Assembly: GCF_012034385.1 (NCBI RefSeq)
Contig: NZ_JAAVJB010000031.1
Location: 1-35,956 of the forward strand
Direction of reading: 5' to 3'
Source: Streptomyces spiramenti
Lineage (GTDB): Bacteria; Actinomycetota; Actinomycetes; Streptomycetales; Streptomycetaceae
Length of the DNA: 35,956 nt
The notes under the pieces are model-generated. The model made no database searches, was not told the origin of the DNA, and was given only the letters and a program-made list of their open reading frames with translations. The position numbers and the translations under genes were made by a program. Positions within the stretch are counted from its first letter, which is position 1. The number at the start of each line of letters is the position of its first letter. Below are positions 1 through 7,096 of the stretch, in pieces.

Positions 1-38
1 GGCGGTGGGCTCCCACCCGGCGGCCGGGGCCCACCGCC
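1..38 (-). terminator. Hairpin downstream of the ATPase gene
   Basis: A perfect 10-bp stem pairs positions 1-10 with 29-38. A nested 5-bp stem pairs 16-20 with 24-28, with a one-sided bulge at 11-15. The hairpin begins about 34 nt after the ATPase stop codon and is a plausible rho-independent terminator of the U-tract-less kind common in Streptomyces. The stem may continue beyond the left window edge. Confidence 0.5.
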
Positions 39-71
39 ACGACTGCCCTCCGAGCCGTCGGCAGCGGCCGG

Positions 72-2474
72 TCAGAGGTCGTAGAACCCGCTGGAGGACG
101 TGGGTGAGGGCGGCCCCGTGGGCGCTGTGCTCGACGGCGAGGCCCCGGGCGAGGTCGGGTCCGGGTCCGGGCTCGTGGGGTCCGGGTCCGGGCTCGTGGG
201 GTCCGGGTCCGGGCTGGTCGGGTCCGGGTCCGGGCTCGTGGGGTCCGGGTCCGGGCTCGTCGGGTCCGGGTCCGGGCTGGTCGGGTCGGGTGCCCCGCCG
301 CCGTTCCCCCCGCTCCCGCCGTTGCCGCCGTTCCCACCACCACCGCCGTTGCCGGTGCCGCCGCCGTTCCCGGACCCGCCGTCGCCGCCGGGCGACCCCG
401 GGCCGGTGCCGCCACCGTTGCCGCCGGCCGCGCCCCCGCCGTTCCCGTCCGCCGGGGGTGCGTCGTCCCCGGGCTCCTCGGAGCCGTCGGCCTCCGGGCT
501 CTCCGGGCTCGGGTCGGGGTCCTCGGGGGTGTTCTCCGGGCTCGGGTCGCCCTGCTCCCCCGCGTCGTCGCCGTCCTCCTCGTCCCGGGGCTCCTCGGCC
601 TCGCGGGTCGGGACCTCCTCGTCGTCGGTGCCGTCCACGTCCGGCGCCGAGGTCGGGTCGTCGGTACCCCGCGGTCGGGTGTCGGGCAGGTCGGTCTCAC
701 CCGAGGTGAGACCGAGCGTGACGACGGTACCGAGGACCGCGGCGAGCAGGACGCCCGTACCGGCCGCGACGGTGTTGCGGCGGGTACCGGCGAGCGCGGC
801 CTTCCGCAGGCCGCCGCGCGGCTGCTCGGGCGGCTGAACGCCACTCACCGCCGTGATCACCTGGGTGCTGTCCTCGCTGCCCCGCGGGATCATGACGGTG
901 TCGGCCCCCGGCGCTGACGGCGCCTTCTCCGGCACGGCCACCGGGTGCACCGCGGTCGCCGGGGTCTGCGCCGGCAGGACCAGGTCCTCGACCAGGGCGA
1001 GCGCGCGCCGACCGGCGTGGACACCGCCGGAGTCGGCCAGCGCCGCCCGCAGCGCCACCGATGCCTCCAACTCGGCTCGCGCCCGGTCCAGTTGGTCCCG
1101 GCAGATCGCGAGCACGCCCAGCTCGTGGTGGAAGTACGCCTGGTCGGCGACGAAGCCGGCCGCACGCGCGCACTCCTGCCCGGTGCGCAGCATCCGCTCC
1201 CAGACGCCCCATCGAAGCGCCTGCGCCAGCTTCGGCGCGGCGGCCCGCACCAGCGAGGCCACCGCCTCGTGGTGCCCGGCCCGCTGCGCGGCCCGCGCGA
1301 CAGCCAGCAGCGTCTCCGCCTCGGCCGCGACCGGGCGCGGCCCGGGGTCGGCGTCCGAGAGCCACCAGGCGTAGTGCTGGGCGGCGCCCAGGGCGCGCTC
1401 CGAGGCCCCTTCGGCATAGCCGGCGGCGGCCAGTGCCCGGCCGACCCCGCCGGCGATGCGGACGTGGTCACCGGTGGTGGAGAGCAGCCCGGCGCCGTGC
1501 AACCGGTCGTGGTCCGCGAGGACGGTGTGGTCGCCGGTCAGCGCGGGCAGTTGCGCGGCGGCGGGAAGCGCGCCGCCGAGGGCGACCGCGATCCGCAGCG
1601 TCTCGCGCGCACCCTCGGGGAGCGCCGCGGCGAGCGCTGCGACGAGATCGCCGGGCTCCGGCAGGGGCCCCGGGGCGCGACCGCCGTCACGGAGCCGCAG
1701 GAGCTCGCCGGCCTGCGCGAACCGGACGGGGAGGCCCTCGGTCGCGGACCAGAGGTCGCCGGCCCAGTCGGACTCCTCGTCGGTGAGGGGGCGCCCGGCG
1801 AGGTTCTCCAGCAGTTCGAGGCAGCCGGTGCGGCTGAGCCCGCCGAGGACGATCTCCTCCAGCCGGGAGTCGGCCCCGGCGCCGTGGCTCCCGGGGGTGG
1901 CCGTCAGGAGGAAGGCGCATTCGGGGGTGGCGTCGAGCAGCTCCTCCAGGGCGTTGCCGGTGAACTCGACGTCGTCCACGAGGACCACGGCGCCGACGCC
2001 GCGCAGCGCGGCACGGAGCTCGGCGGGGGCAGGGCGGTGGCCGGGGGCGTCGTGGGCGGCGCCGTACAGCTCGTGCTTGATGTCCGTGGCGGTGCGGTGG
2101 TGGCCGCTCAGGCGTATGAGCCCGTCGGGCGCGAGGTCGGCGCAGTCGCGGGCCACGCCGTCCAGCAACGCGGTCCGTCCACTGCCGGCGGGTCCGGTGA
2201 GGCGCACCGAGCGACCGCGGGAGAGCAGCCGGGCGAGTCGCTCGCGCTGGTCCTCGCGCTCCAGCAGGACCGGGCGCGGACCGGGGACGGACGGGTCGGG
2301 GAAGCTGCGCCCCGCCACGGGCCGCCGGCCGGGCGGGCAGGACTCTATCTGACTGCCGTCGACGGGGTTCAGGGTGAGGAGGAAGTCGCCGGCGATCAGT
2401 TCGGCGGGGCGCCGTGGACCGCCGCCGTTGTCCCGCGACTCATGACCGTCGGGTGCCGGGTGGTCGGTGTCCAT
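72..2474 (-). CDS. Membrane-anchored P-loop ATPase (AAA/STAND-like) with long Pro/Asp/Gly tail
   Basis: 800 aa. The ATG at 2474 is chosen because GAGGGA lies 8 nt upstream; the frame stays open further upstream without a better site. Residues 94-101 (GPAGSGRT) form a Walker A loop, and the hydrophobic stretch ending in VDD near 163-168 fits Walker B. Residues about 210-360 resemble the helical part of AAA/NB-ARC regulators, and 380-500 is helical and TPR-like. One hydrophobic helix (about 569-590) is followed by some 210 residues rich in Asp, Glu, Pro, Gly and Thr, ending in DPDPTSP repeats and SSSGFYDL. This suggests a cytoplasmic ATPase domain, one membrane anchor and an extracellular wall-spanning tail. 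It lies downstream of a STAS gene on the same strand, 241 bp apart, so they may share regulation. No precise function is recognised; the ATP-binding call is firm and the topology is inferred. Confidence 0.8.
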   Translation of the reverse strand: MDTDHPAPDGHESRDNGGGPRRPAELIAGDFLLTLNPVDGSQIESCPPGRRPVAGRSFPDPSVPGPRPVLLEREDQRERLARLLSRGRSVRLTGPAGSGRTALLDGVARDCADLAPDGLIRLSGHHRTATDIKHELYGAAHDAPGHRPAPAELRAALRGVGAVVLVDDVEFTGNALEELLDATPECAFLLTATPGSHGAGADSRLEEIVLGGLSRTGCLELLENLAGRPLTDEESDWAGDLWSATEGLPVRFAQAGELLRLRDGGRAPGPLPEPGDLVAALAAALPEGARETLRIAVALGGALPAAAQLPALTGDHTVLADHDRLHGAGLLSTTGDHVRIAGGVGRALAAAGYAEGASERALGAAQHYAWWLSDADPGPRPVAAEAETLLAVARAAQRAGHHEAVASLVRAAAPKLAQALRWGVWERMLRTGQECARAAGFVADQAYFHHELGVLAICRDQLDRARAELEASVALRAALADSGGVHAGRRALALVEDLVLPAQTPATAVHPVAVPEKAPSAPGADTVMIPRGSEDSTQVITAVSGVQPPEQPRGGLRKAALAGTRRNTVAAGTGVLLAAVLGTVVTLGLTSGETDLPDTRPRGTDDPTSAPDVDGTDDEEVPTREAEEPRDEEDGDDAGEQGDPSPENTPEDPDPSPESPEADGSEEPGDDAPPADGNGGGAAGGNGGGTGPGSPGGDGGSGNGGGTGNGGGGGNGGNGGSGGNGGGAPDPTSPDPDPTSPDPDPTSPDPDPTSPDPDPTSPDPDPTSPDPDPTSPGASPSSTAPTGPPSPTSSSGFYDL
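154..294 (-). repeat. 21-bp tandem repeat encoding DPDPTSP
   Basis: About six near-perfect 21-bp units plus one degenerate unit encode (DPDPTSP)n in the ATPase tail. The units differ mainly at two positions, giving cgtgggg or ggtcggg variants. The reading frame is kept throughout, so this is a coding minisatellite whose copy number could vary by slippage. Confidence 0.9.
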
Positions 2475-2715
2475 GGTGTCGTTCCCTCGAAGCGGAGGCG
2501 GACGCCGCCGTGGGCGGTCGTCCGGGGCGGGCCGTCGGTCGACTGGACCCACCCTGACGAGGGAGTCCAGAAGTACTGTCGTACCACCGTCGGCGGGCCG
2601 GCCGACGACCAGGGCCCGGCGGCCCCCCGATTTGCCCCGCTTCACACCCGCGATCCGCCGTCGCGCGGCCGGACACGGCCGCTCGCCGCGGCCTCCGCCC
2701 GTCGGCCGGGCGCCG

Positions 2716-3009
2716 CTACGGGGTGATGGTCAGGATCCGGTGGAGCCGGGTCGCCACCAGGAGGCGGCGCATGCGCGGCGGGACCTCGCGCAGCACGAGG
2801 CGCCGGCCGCAGCGGCCCGCCCTCCGATGAGCCCCCATGATCACCCCCAGCCCCGTGGAGTCCCACGCGTCGAGCTCACGGAGGTCCAGGACCAGGTCGC
2901 CGTGGCCGGAGTCCACGGCGTCGTGCAGCGCGGATCGGGCGTCCGCGGCGCTGCGTACGTCCAGGCGACCTCCGACGACCAACTCGGTGTGGTCGCCCCT
3001 GATGTGCAT
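2716..3009 (-). CDS. STAS-domain anti-sigma factor antagonist
   Basis: 97 aa. The ATG at 3009 is preceded by GGGGAGA; in-frame upstream codons extend further but lack domain similarity. The protein is a single STAS domain: an N-terminal beta strand (ELVVGGRLDV), a strand LVLDLREL and the hallmark DSTGLG at residues 50-55. Ser51 is the residue phosphorylated by anti-sigma kinases in the SpoIIAA/RsbV/BldG family. Unphosphorylated STAS proteins bind an anti-sigma factor and release the sigma factor. No cognate kinase or sigma gene is visible in this window; the next gene on the same strand is a membrane-anchored ATPase. Family assignment is confident, but partner and sigma factor are unknown. 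Confidence 0.88.
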   Translation of the reverse strand: MHIRGDHTELVVGGRLDVRSAADARSALHDAVDSGHGDLVLDLRELDAWDSTGLGVIMGAHRRAGRCGRRLVLREVPPRMRRLLVATRLHRILTITP

Positions 3010-3410
3010 ACGCTCTCCCCGCTCGGGCCGCCGGCCGTGGTCATCGGGCCGGTGGCTGTGTCGCCGTTCTGGCTCTGTCTGCACTTCTCGTGGCGCCCCG
3101 GGGGCACCGCTCCGCTCCCCCCGTCGGGCGTCACCCGCTGCCGCCGCCCCGCGGCGCGCACCGCGTCGGACGGGCGGAGCGGGACGCCGCCGCCACCCGG
3201 CGGCACGCCGCCGCCTGTCGTCCCGATACCCCGGTCGGCGGCGGCGTGCCCTGCGGCCGGGGTGTGCTTCCTGGGTGGGTTCGTGGCGTGTGCCGTGAGG
3301 GCCCCGTCGAGCGCACGGAACGACGCCGGCGGCGGCGACCGGAGCCGGTCGCGGGGCGCCCCTCCCCAGATGTGACGGGCCTACAGGCCGACAAGTTGCC
3401 GACTCGGCCG

Positions 3411-3425
3411 ATTCCGTCACGGAAT
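3411..3425. promoter_or_regulatory. 15-bp perfect palindrome, candidate operator
   Basis: The two arms ATTCCGT and ACGGAAT surround a single central base. The site is about 400 bp upstream of the STAS gene, in the least GC-rich part of the gap. No regulator consensus was recognised. Confidence 0.35.
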
Positions 3426-3486
3426 TCACCCGTGCGTGTGAACGCTCGGACCCGCATGGTGACAAACACGGTCGGCGCCCACGACG

Positions 3487-3523
3487 CCGACCCCGGTTCC
3501 GGGCGCGCCCGTGACGGGGTCGG
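3487..3523 (-). terminator. Candidate terminator of the 3-hydroxyacyl-CoA dehydrogenase gene
   Basis: A 9-bp stem pairs 3487-3495 with 3515-3523. The self-complementary GGGCGCGCCC (3501-3510) sits inside the loop. It begins about 58 nt beyond the stop codon on the minus strand. There is no U-tract. Confidence 0.45.
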
Positions 3524-3580
3524 GGCGCGCCCGGGGCCGCCGCCGGCACTCGCTCCGGGGCGGCCACGCGGCGTCCCGCG

Positions 3581-4429
3581 TCAGTACCGGTAGAAGCCCT
3601 CGCCGCTCTTGCGGCCGATGACACCGGCGTCGACCATCCGCCGCATCAGCTCGGGCGGGGCGAACTTCTCGTCCTGGGACTCGGTGTAGATGTTCTCGGC
3701 CGCGTGGGTGAGCACGTCGACCCCGGTGAGGTCCGCCGTGGCCAGCGGGCCCATGGCGTGGCCGAAGCCCAGCTTGCAGGCGATGTCGATGTCCTCCGCC
3801 GTGGCCACCCCGGACTCCCGCAGCTTCGCCGCCTCCACGACCAGGGCGATGATGAGACGGGTCGTCACGAACCCGGCGACGTCGCGGTTGACGACGATGC
3901 AGGTCTTGCCGACCGACTCCGCGAACCCGCGCGCCGTCGCAAGCGCCTCGTCGCTGGTGCGCACGCCACGCACCAGCTCGCAGAGCGCCATCATCGGCAC
4001 CGGGGAGAAGAAGTGGGTGCCCACCACCCGCTCCGGCCGCTTCGTCGCCGCCGCGATCTTGGTGATCGGGATGGCGGAGGTGTTGGTCGCGAGGACGGTC
4101 TCGTCCCCGACGATCCCGTCGAGCGCGGAGAAGATCTCCTGCTTGGTCTCCAGCCGTTCGAAGACCGCCTCCACCACGATGTCCGCGTCCGCCGCGGCGT
4201 CGAGGTCGGTGGTGGTGGTGATCCGCCCCAGGGTCTCCTCGGCCAGCTCGGCCGTCAGCTTCTCCTTGGCGACGAAGCGCTGGAGGGACTGCTCGATCCC
4301 GCCGACGCCGCGGGAGAGCGCCTCGTCGGTGACATCCCGCAGCACCACGTCCCATCCCGCTCGTGCCGAGACCTGGGCGATGCCGGACCCCATGAGTCCG
4401 GCACCGATGACAGCGAGCTTCCTTGCCAC
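3581..4429 (-). CDS. 3-hydroxybutyryl-CoA (3-hydroxyacyl-CoA) dehydrogenase
   Basis: 282 aa, the usual length for the short single-function family (Hbd/FadB2 type). It interconverts acetoacetyl-CoA and 3-hydroxybutyryl-CoA with NAD(P). The N-terminal Rossmann fold carries VIGAGLMGSGIA (residues 7-18). The catalytic His lies in VGTHFFSPVPMM with the paired Glu in ALCELVRG, and the C-terminal dimerisation domain (about 188-282) contains GFGHAMGPL and ends GEGFYRY. The GTG at 4429 is chosen because AAGGGA lies about 8 nt upstream. It is divergent from the cobalamin adenosyltransferase gene. Likely roles are butyryl-CoA or polyhydroxybutyrate metabolism, feeding ethylmalonyl-CoA or fatty-acid precursor pathways; the exact substrate cannot be read from sequence. 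Confidence 0.9.
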   Translation of the reverse strand: MARKLAVIGAGLMGSGIAQVSARAGWDVVLRDVTDEALSRGVGGIEQSLQRFVAKEKLTAELAEETLGRITTTTDLDAAADADIVVEAVFERLETKQEIFSALDGIVGDETVLATNTSAIPITKIAAATKRPERVVGTHFFSPVPMMALCELVRGVRTSDEALATARGFAESVGKTCIVVNRDVAGFVTTRLIIALVVEAAKLRESGVATAEDIDIACKLGFGHAMGPLATADLTGVDVLTHAAENIYTESQDEKFAPPELMRRMVDAGVIGRKSGEGFYRY

Positions 4430-4528
4430 GCGAGATCCCTTCGCCGTTCGTAAAGTGCCTGCGCCGGAATGTAACCGCCCGGAAGGGTGCTTGGGGAGTG
4501 CCAGGGACGCGCGTCACGTCTCACATGG

Positions 4529-4566
4529 CGGACATCACACCGGCGCCGGGCGGTAGCGTTCACGCA
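4529..4566 (+). promoter_or_regulatory. Candidate promoter giving a leaderless cobO transcript
   Basis: The hexamer CGGACA (4529-4534; 4 of 6 to TTGACA) is 19 bp from TAGCGT (4554-4559), which fits the TAnnnT -10 consensus of the main Streptomyces sigma factor. The ATG at 4566 lies 6 nt after the -10 box, about where transcription would start. No Shine-Dalgarno sequence is visible between the box and the ATG. Confidence 0.45.
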
Positions 4567-5138
4567 TGGTCAACCTCACGCGCATCTACACCCGTACCGG
4601 AGACCAGGGCACCACCGCCCTGGGCGACATGAGCCGCACCCCCAAGACCGACCTGCGTATCTCCGCCTACGCGGACGTCAACGAGGCCAACGCCGCCATC
4701 GGCACCGCACTCGCGCTCGGCGGGCTCGACGGCGCCGTCGCGGCCGTGCTCGTTCGGGTGCAGAACGACCTCTTCGACGTCGGGGCCGATCTCTCCACCC
4801 CGGTGGTCGCCGACCCCGAGCACCCGCCGCTGCGGGTGCTCCAGACCTACGTGGACCGGCTGGAGGAGGACTGCGACGCCTTCCTGGCCGACCTGGAGAA
4901 GCTGCGCAGCTTCATCCTCCCCGGCGGCACGCCCGGGGCGGCGCTGCTGCACCAGGCGTGCACCGTGGTCCGCCGCGCCGAACGCTCCACCTGGGCGGCC
5001 ATGGAGGAGCACGGGGCCGCCATGAACGCGCTCACCGCCACCTACCTCAACCGCCTCTCCGATCTGCTGTTCATCCTGGCGCGGGTCGCCAACAAGGAGA
5101 CCGGCGACGTGTTGTGGGTCCCGGGCGAGAACCGCTGA
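4566..5138 (+). CDS. cobO: PduO-type cob(I)alamin adenosyltransferase
   Basis: 190 aa. It transfers the 5'-deoxyadenosyl group of ATP to cob(I)alamin, making coenzyme B12. The N-terminal ATP loop TRTGDQGTT (residues 9-17) is diagnostic of the PduO family. The helical core includes YADVNEANAAIG, FILPGGTPGAALLHQA, VRRAERS and the C-terminal NRLSDLLF signature. Structurally it is PduO-type; the name cobO is used loosely for it in Streptomyces annotations. The start at 4566 has no ribosome binding site, and a -10 box lies just upstream, so the mRNA may be leaderless. The stop codon TGA is also one copy of a 3-bp duplication flanking the MITE-like element that follows. Function is confident. Confidence 0.92.
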   Translation: MVNLTRIYTRTGDQGTTALGDMSRTPKTDLRISAYADVNEANAAIGTALALGGLDGAVAAVLVRVQNDLFDVGADLSTPVVADPEHPPLRVLQTYVDRLEEDCDAFLADLEKLRSFILPGGTPGAALLHQACTVVRRAERSTWAAMEEHGAAMNALTATYLNRLSDLLFILARVANKETGDVLWVPGENR

Positions 5139-5303
5139 GAGCGTGTGTGAGACCCCACGTCGGCTCAGCTCGCGGCGCCAGATGCGGTCAGCTGCAAGAC
5201 GGGAGGGGCACCCTCATACCGGGTTGTATTCGGGTGTTCCTGACAACGCAGCAGATGGCCGTAGTTGGCGTCGCGGGCCCGGCGTGGGGTCTCAAACACG
5301 CTC
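5139..5303. mobile_element. 165-bp MITE-like inverted-repeat element with TGA target duplication
   Basis: The terminal arms 5139-5159 and 5283-5303 are inverted repeats matching at 20 of 21 positions, beginning GAGCGTGTGTGAGACC. A direct TGA flanks each end (5136-5138 and 5304-5306), as a 3-bp target-site duplication would. Degenerate complementarity continues inward to about 5195 and 5248 (for example GCTGC at 5191-5195 with 5248-5252), so nearly the whole element can fold into one long hairpin with a loop of about 50 nt. It has no transposase gene. The TNA-type duplication and GAGC-type ends recall the IS5/IS1031 group, which is inferred. It lies exactly between convergent genes and may act as a bidirectional terminator. 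Confidence 0.7.
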
Positions 5304-5309
5304 TGAGCC

Positions 5310-5966
5310 TCACCCCGGCCCCCGGCCGGTCGGCCCGGCGACGGGCCGACCGGGCCCTCCCGGGCCGGGCTCGGCGGTGTACGGCGGTTCGGCGGTGGGG
5401 CGGTCCGTCGGCCCGGCGGTCCACCGGTCCCCGGGTCGGGGGCGTGCCCACCAGAGCGCGGAGAGCGCCACGAGACCGTGGATCAGCGCGATCCGCAGTC
5501 CCAGGTACTGCCCGTCCCCGAGCACCCGGTCGGCCACCGCGCCGTCCGCCGCCACCGCCTTGAGCAGTTGGAGGACGGCCGAGGCGAGGACGACCGCCAC
5601 CAGCGTCTGTCGCCACAGCGCGAGTTCGAGCCGGATGCGCTCCCACCCGCGAGCGGGCGGCTTCGGGGGCTTCGGTCCCCGACCGGCCCGATGGGCGGCG
5701 TGGGCGTCGGCCCAGCGCACCACGCGGTGGCCGTAGGCGACGGTGAACCCCAGGTACAGGGCGGCGACGACGTGGCGCGGGCCGGGTTCGGCGCCGCGTG
5801 CCAGGTCGACGGCGGTGGCCGTCAGCAGCAGGACGTCGACGAGGGGTACGCAGAGCAGCAGCACGGCTCCGGCGCGCGGCCGGTGCAGCGCGTACCGCAG
5901 GGCGAGCCCGGCCCCCAGGACGACCCAGAACCCGATCTCGGCGGCGACGATCAGGGCGATGATCAC
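5310..5966 (-). CDS. Integral membrane protein of unknown function
   Basis: 218 aa. The GTG at 5966 is chosen over earlier in-frame codons because a perfect GAGGAGGT lies 5 nt upstream and translation then starts directly in the first transmembrane helix. Five hydrophobic segments are visible at about residues 2-23, 32-53, 67-83, 119-140 and 156-174. A charged loop (HRAGRGPKPPKPPARGWER) separates helices 3 and 4. The C-terminal 45 residues are Pro/Gly/Arg-rich and soluble. No catalytic motif is recognised. It converges on cobO across the MITE-like element. The gene is real by codon bias and ribosome binding site; no function is proposed. Confidence 0.75.
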   Translation of the reverse strand: MIIALIVAAEIGFWVVLGAGLALRYALHRPRAGAVLLLCVPLVDVLLLTATAVDLARGAEPGPRHVVAALYLGFTVAYGHRVVRWADAHAAHRAGRGPKPPKPPARGWERIRLELALWRQTLVAVVLASAVLQLLKAVAADGAVADRVLGDGQYLGLRIALIHGLVALSALWWARPRPGDRWTAGPTDRPTAEPPYTAEPGPGGPGRPVAGPTGRGPG

Positions 5967-6119
5967 GGGTGACCTCCTCAGTGGTGACACCACGAGACTG
6001 CCGCCGCGACCGGTCCCGGCGCGTCGTCGGCGGTGACGAGACGGCACCGGCGGAGTGCGACCTTCGATGCAGCGACCGGGGGCGGACCGGGGCACGGAGC
6101 CGCCCCGTCCACCCCCGGT

Positions 6120-6141
6120 GACCGGTGACCGGTCACCGGTC
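6120..6141. promoter_or_regulatory. 22-bp perfect palindrome
   Basis: GACCGGTGACC (6120-6130) is followed directly by its reverse complement (6131-6141), with no spacer. It lies 32 bp past the GIDE-domain gene stop and about 150 bp upstream of the five-helix membrane protein gene. It could be a terminator stem or a dimeric regulator site; position alone does not decide. Confidence 0.4.
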
Positions 6142-6172
6142 GGGCCAGGTCACGGTCCACCCCGGCCGCCGG

Positions 6173-6946
6173 TCAGCCCAGCAGGGCGACCAGCAGAGCC
6201 ACCACGGCACCGACAGCGGAGACCGCAGCCCCGACACGGAAGCCGCGCTCCTTGGTGCCCTCCACGCGCAGCAGCTCCTCCTGCGTGCGGGTAGAGACCA
6301 GGTGGAGACCCCCGTCGGCGGGTGCGCCGACCACCAGCCGACCGGTGGAGTCGTCCGCCTCCCCGTGGACGAAGACCGTCCGTCCGGGCAGCAGGGCCCA
6401 CTCCTCGTAGCGGTAGCCGATGGTGCCGCTGCGCGAACCGATCGGGAGGGAGAACGAACCGAAGCTGATCGTGCCGCCGCCCCGTCCGCCGCCCTTCTCG
6501 AAGGTGTCGAGGATCTTCTCCGGCTGGTCGACGCCCTTGCCGGGGTCGACCAGCACCTCACCGGTCCGATCCCGGACCAGGAACTCCGACCCGCTGGTGT
6601 GTTCGGAGACGACACGGCTGCGCTCCTGGCGCTTGCTGTTGCCGTTGCTGTCCCGGACGGTCTCCCAGTACTTGTGGGTGACCTTGTGGCGGTGCCAGAC
6701 GCACTCCCGCTGCGCCAGCTGCGAGGTGAGCGCCTGTCCCGCGGGATGGGCGGCACCGACGACCTCCACCCCGTAGCGGAACTGGCCCGGCCCGGCCGCG
6801 TCACCGGCGGCGGTGCGCAGCTGGTTCACCTCGTCGGCGGTGAAGGTCTCCACCCGGCGCAGTGCCTTGGCGCGCCCCTGGGCGGAACGGGCGGCGAAGA
6901 CGCAGACCACCGCGGCCACCGCCGCTATGAGACCGATCCAGATCAT
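6173..6946 (-). CDS. GIDE-domain membrane protein (bacterial relative of mitochondrial MULAN/MUL1)
   Basis: 257 aa. The ATG at 6946 is preceded by AAGGGGG. A transmembrane helix sits at residues 3-19. The middle contains the GIDE-type features (LVRDRTGEVLVDP near 120-135, then GYRYEEWALLPGRTVFVHGEA), and a second helix occupies about 235-256. This is the same two-helix architecture as the mitochondrial E3 ligase MULAN, but there is no RING finger: the protein ends directly after the second helix. Bacterial GIDE proteins are widespread in actinobacteria and have no settled function. It is divergent from the histidine kinase gene, 150 bp apart. Family assignment is moderately confident. Confidence 0.75.
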   Translation of the reverse strand: MIWIGLIAAVAAVVCVFAARSAQGRAKALRRVETFTADEVNQLRTAAGDAAGPGQFRYGVEVVGAAHPAGQALTSQLAQRECVWHRHKVTHKYWETVRDSNGNSKRQERSRVVSEHTSGSEFLVRDRTGEVLVDPGKGVDQPEKILDTFEKGGGRGGGTISFGSFSLPIGSRSGTIGYRYEEWALLPGRTVFVHGEADDSTGRLVVGAPADGGLHLVSTRTQEELLRVEGTKERGFRVGAAVSAVGAVVALLVALLG

Positions 6947-7096
6947 GGAATCCCCCTTGTCGTACCGATGAGCACGCCACCGGGCGCCCCACCGGTTCCG
7001 GGGGTGCCGCGCGGCTCGCCCTGGTCCCGTCCGTCCGCCGGGCGCGCCCGGCGCCGCGGCCCGTCCCGGTGCGGCGACCTCAACCTATCGGGCAGC

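Larger units (their letters stand above)
3010..3580. other. 571-bp non-coding gap upstream of the STAS gene
   Basis: No convincing gene is seen; open frames here have ordinary high-GC shadow composition. The gap contains a candidate dehydrogenase terminator (3487-3523), a 15-bp palindrome (3411-3425), and a GGCCGA/TCGGCC dyad (3386-3391 with 3404-3409). The region 3371-3480 is markedly less GC-rich than its surroundings, so it is the likeliest place for the STAS promoter, although no clear -35/-10 pair was found. Confidence 0.5.

Noticed and set aside
154..294. Repeat array considered as CRISPR
   Set aside because: Units are contiguous 21-mers without spacers and stay in frame in a protein.
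100..837. Plus-strand frame rich in Gly-Ser repeats (VGSGSGL) opposite the ATPase tail
   Set aside because: It is the antisense reading of the 21-bp repeat; no ribosome binding site and codon bias fits the minus strand.
945..2726. 593-codon plus-strand open frame
   Set aside because: Antisense shadow of the ATPase gene, which has P-loop motifs and a ribosome binding site.
4430..4565. Adenosylcobalamin riboswitch before the adenosyltransferase
   Set aside because: Only 136 bp, shared with a divergent gene, no B12-box-like element, and the promoter appears to abut the ATG.
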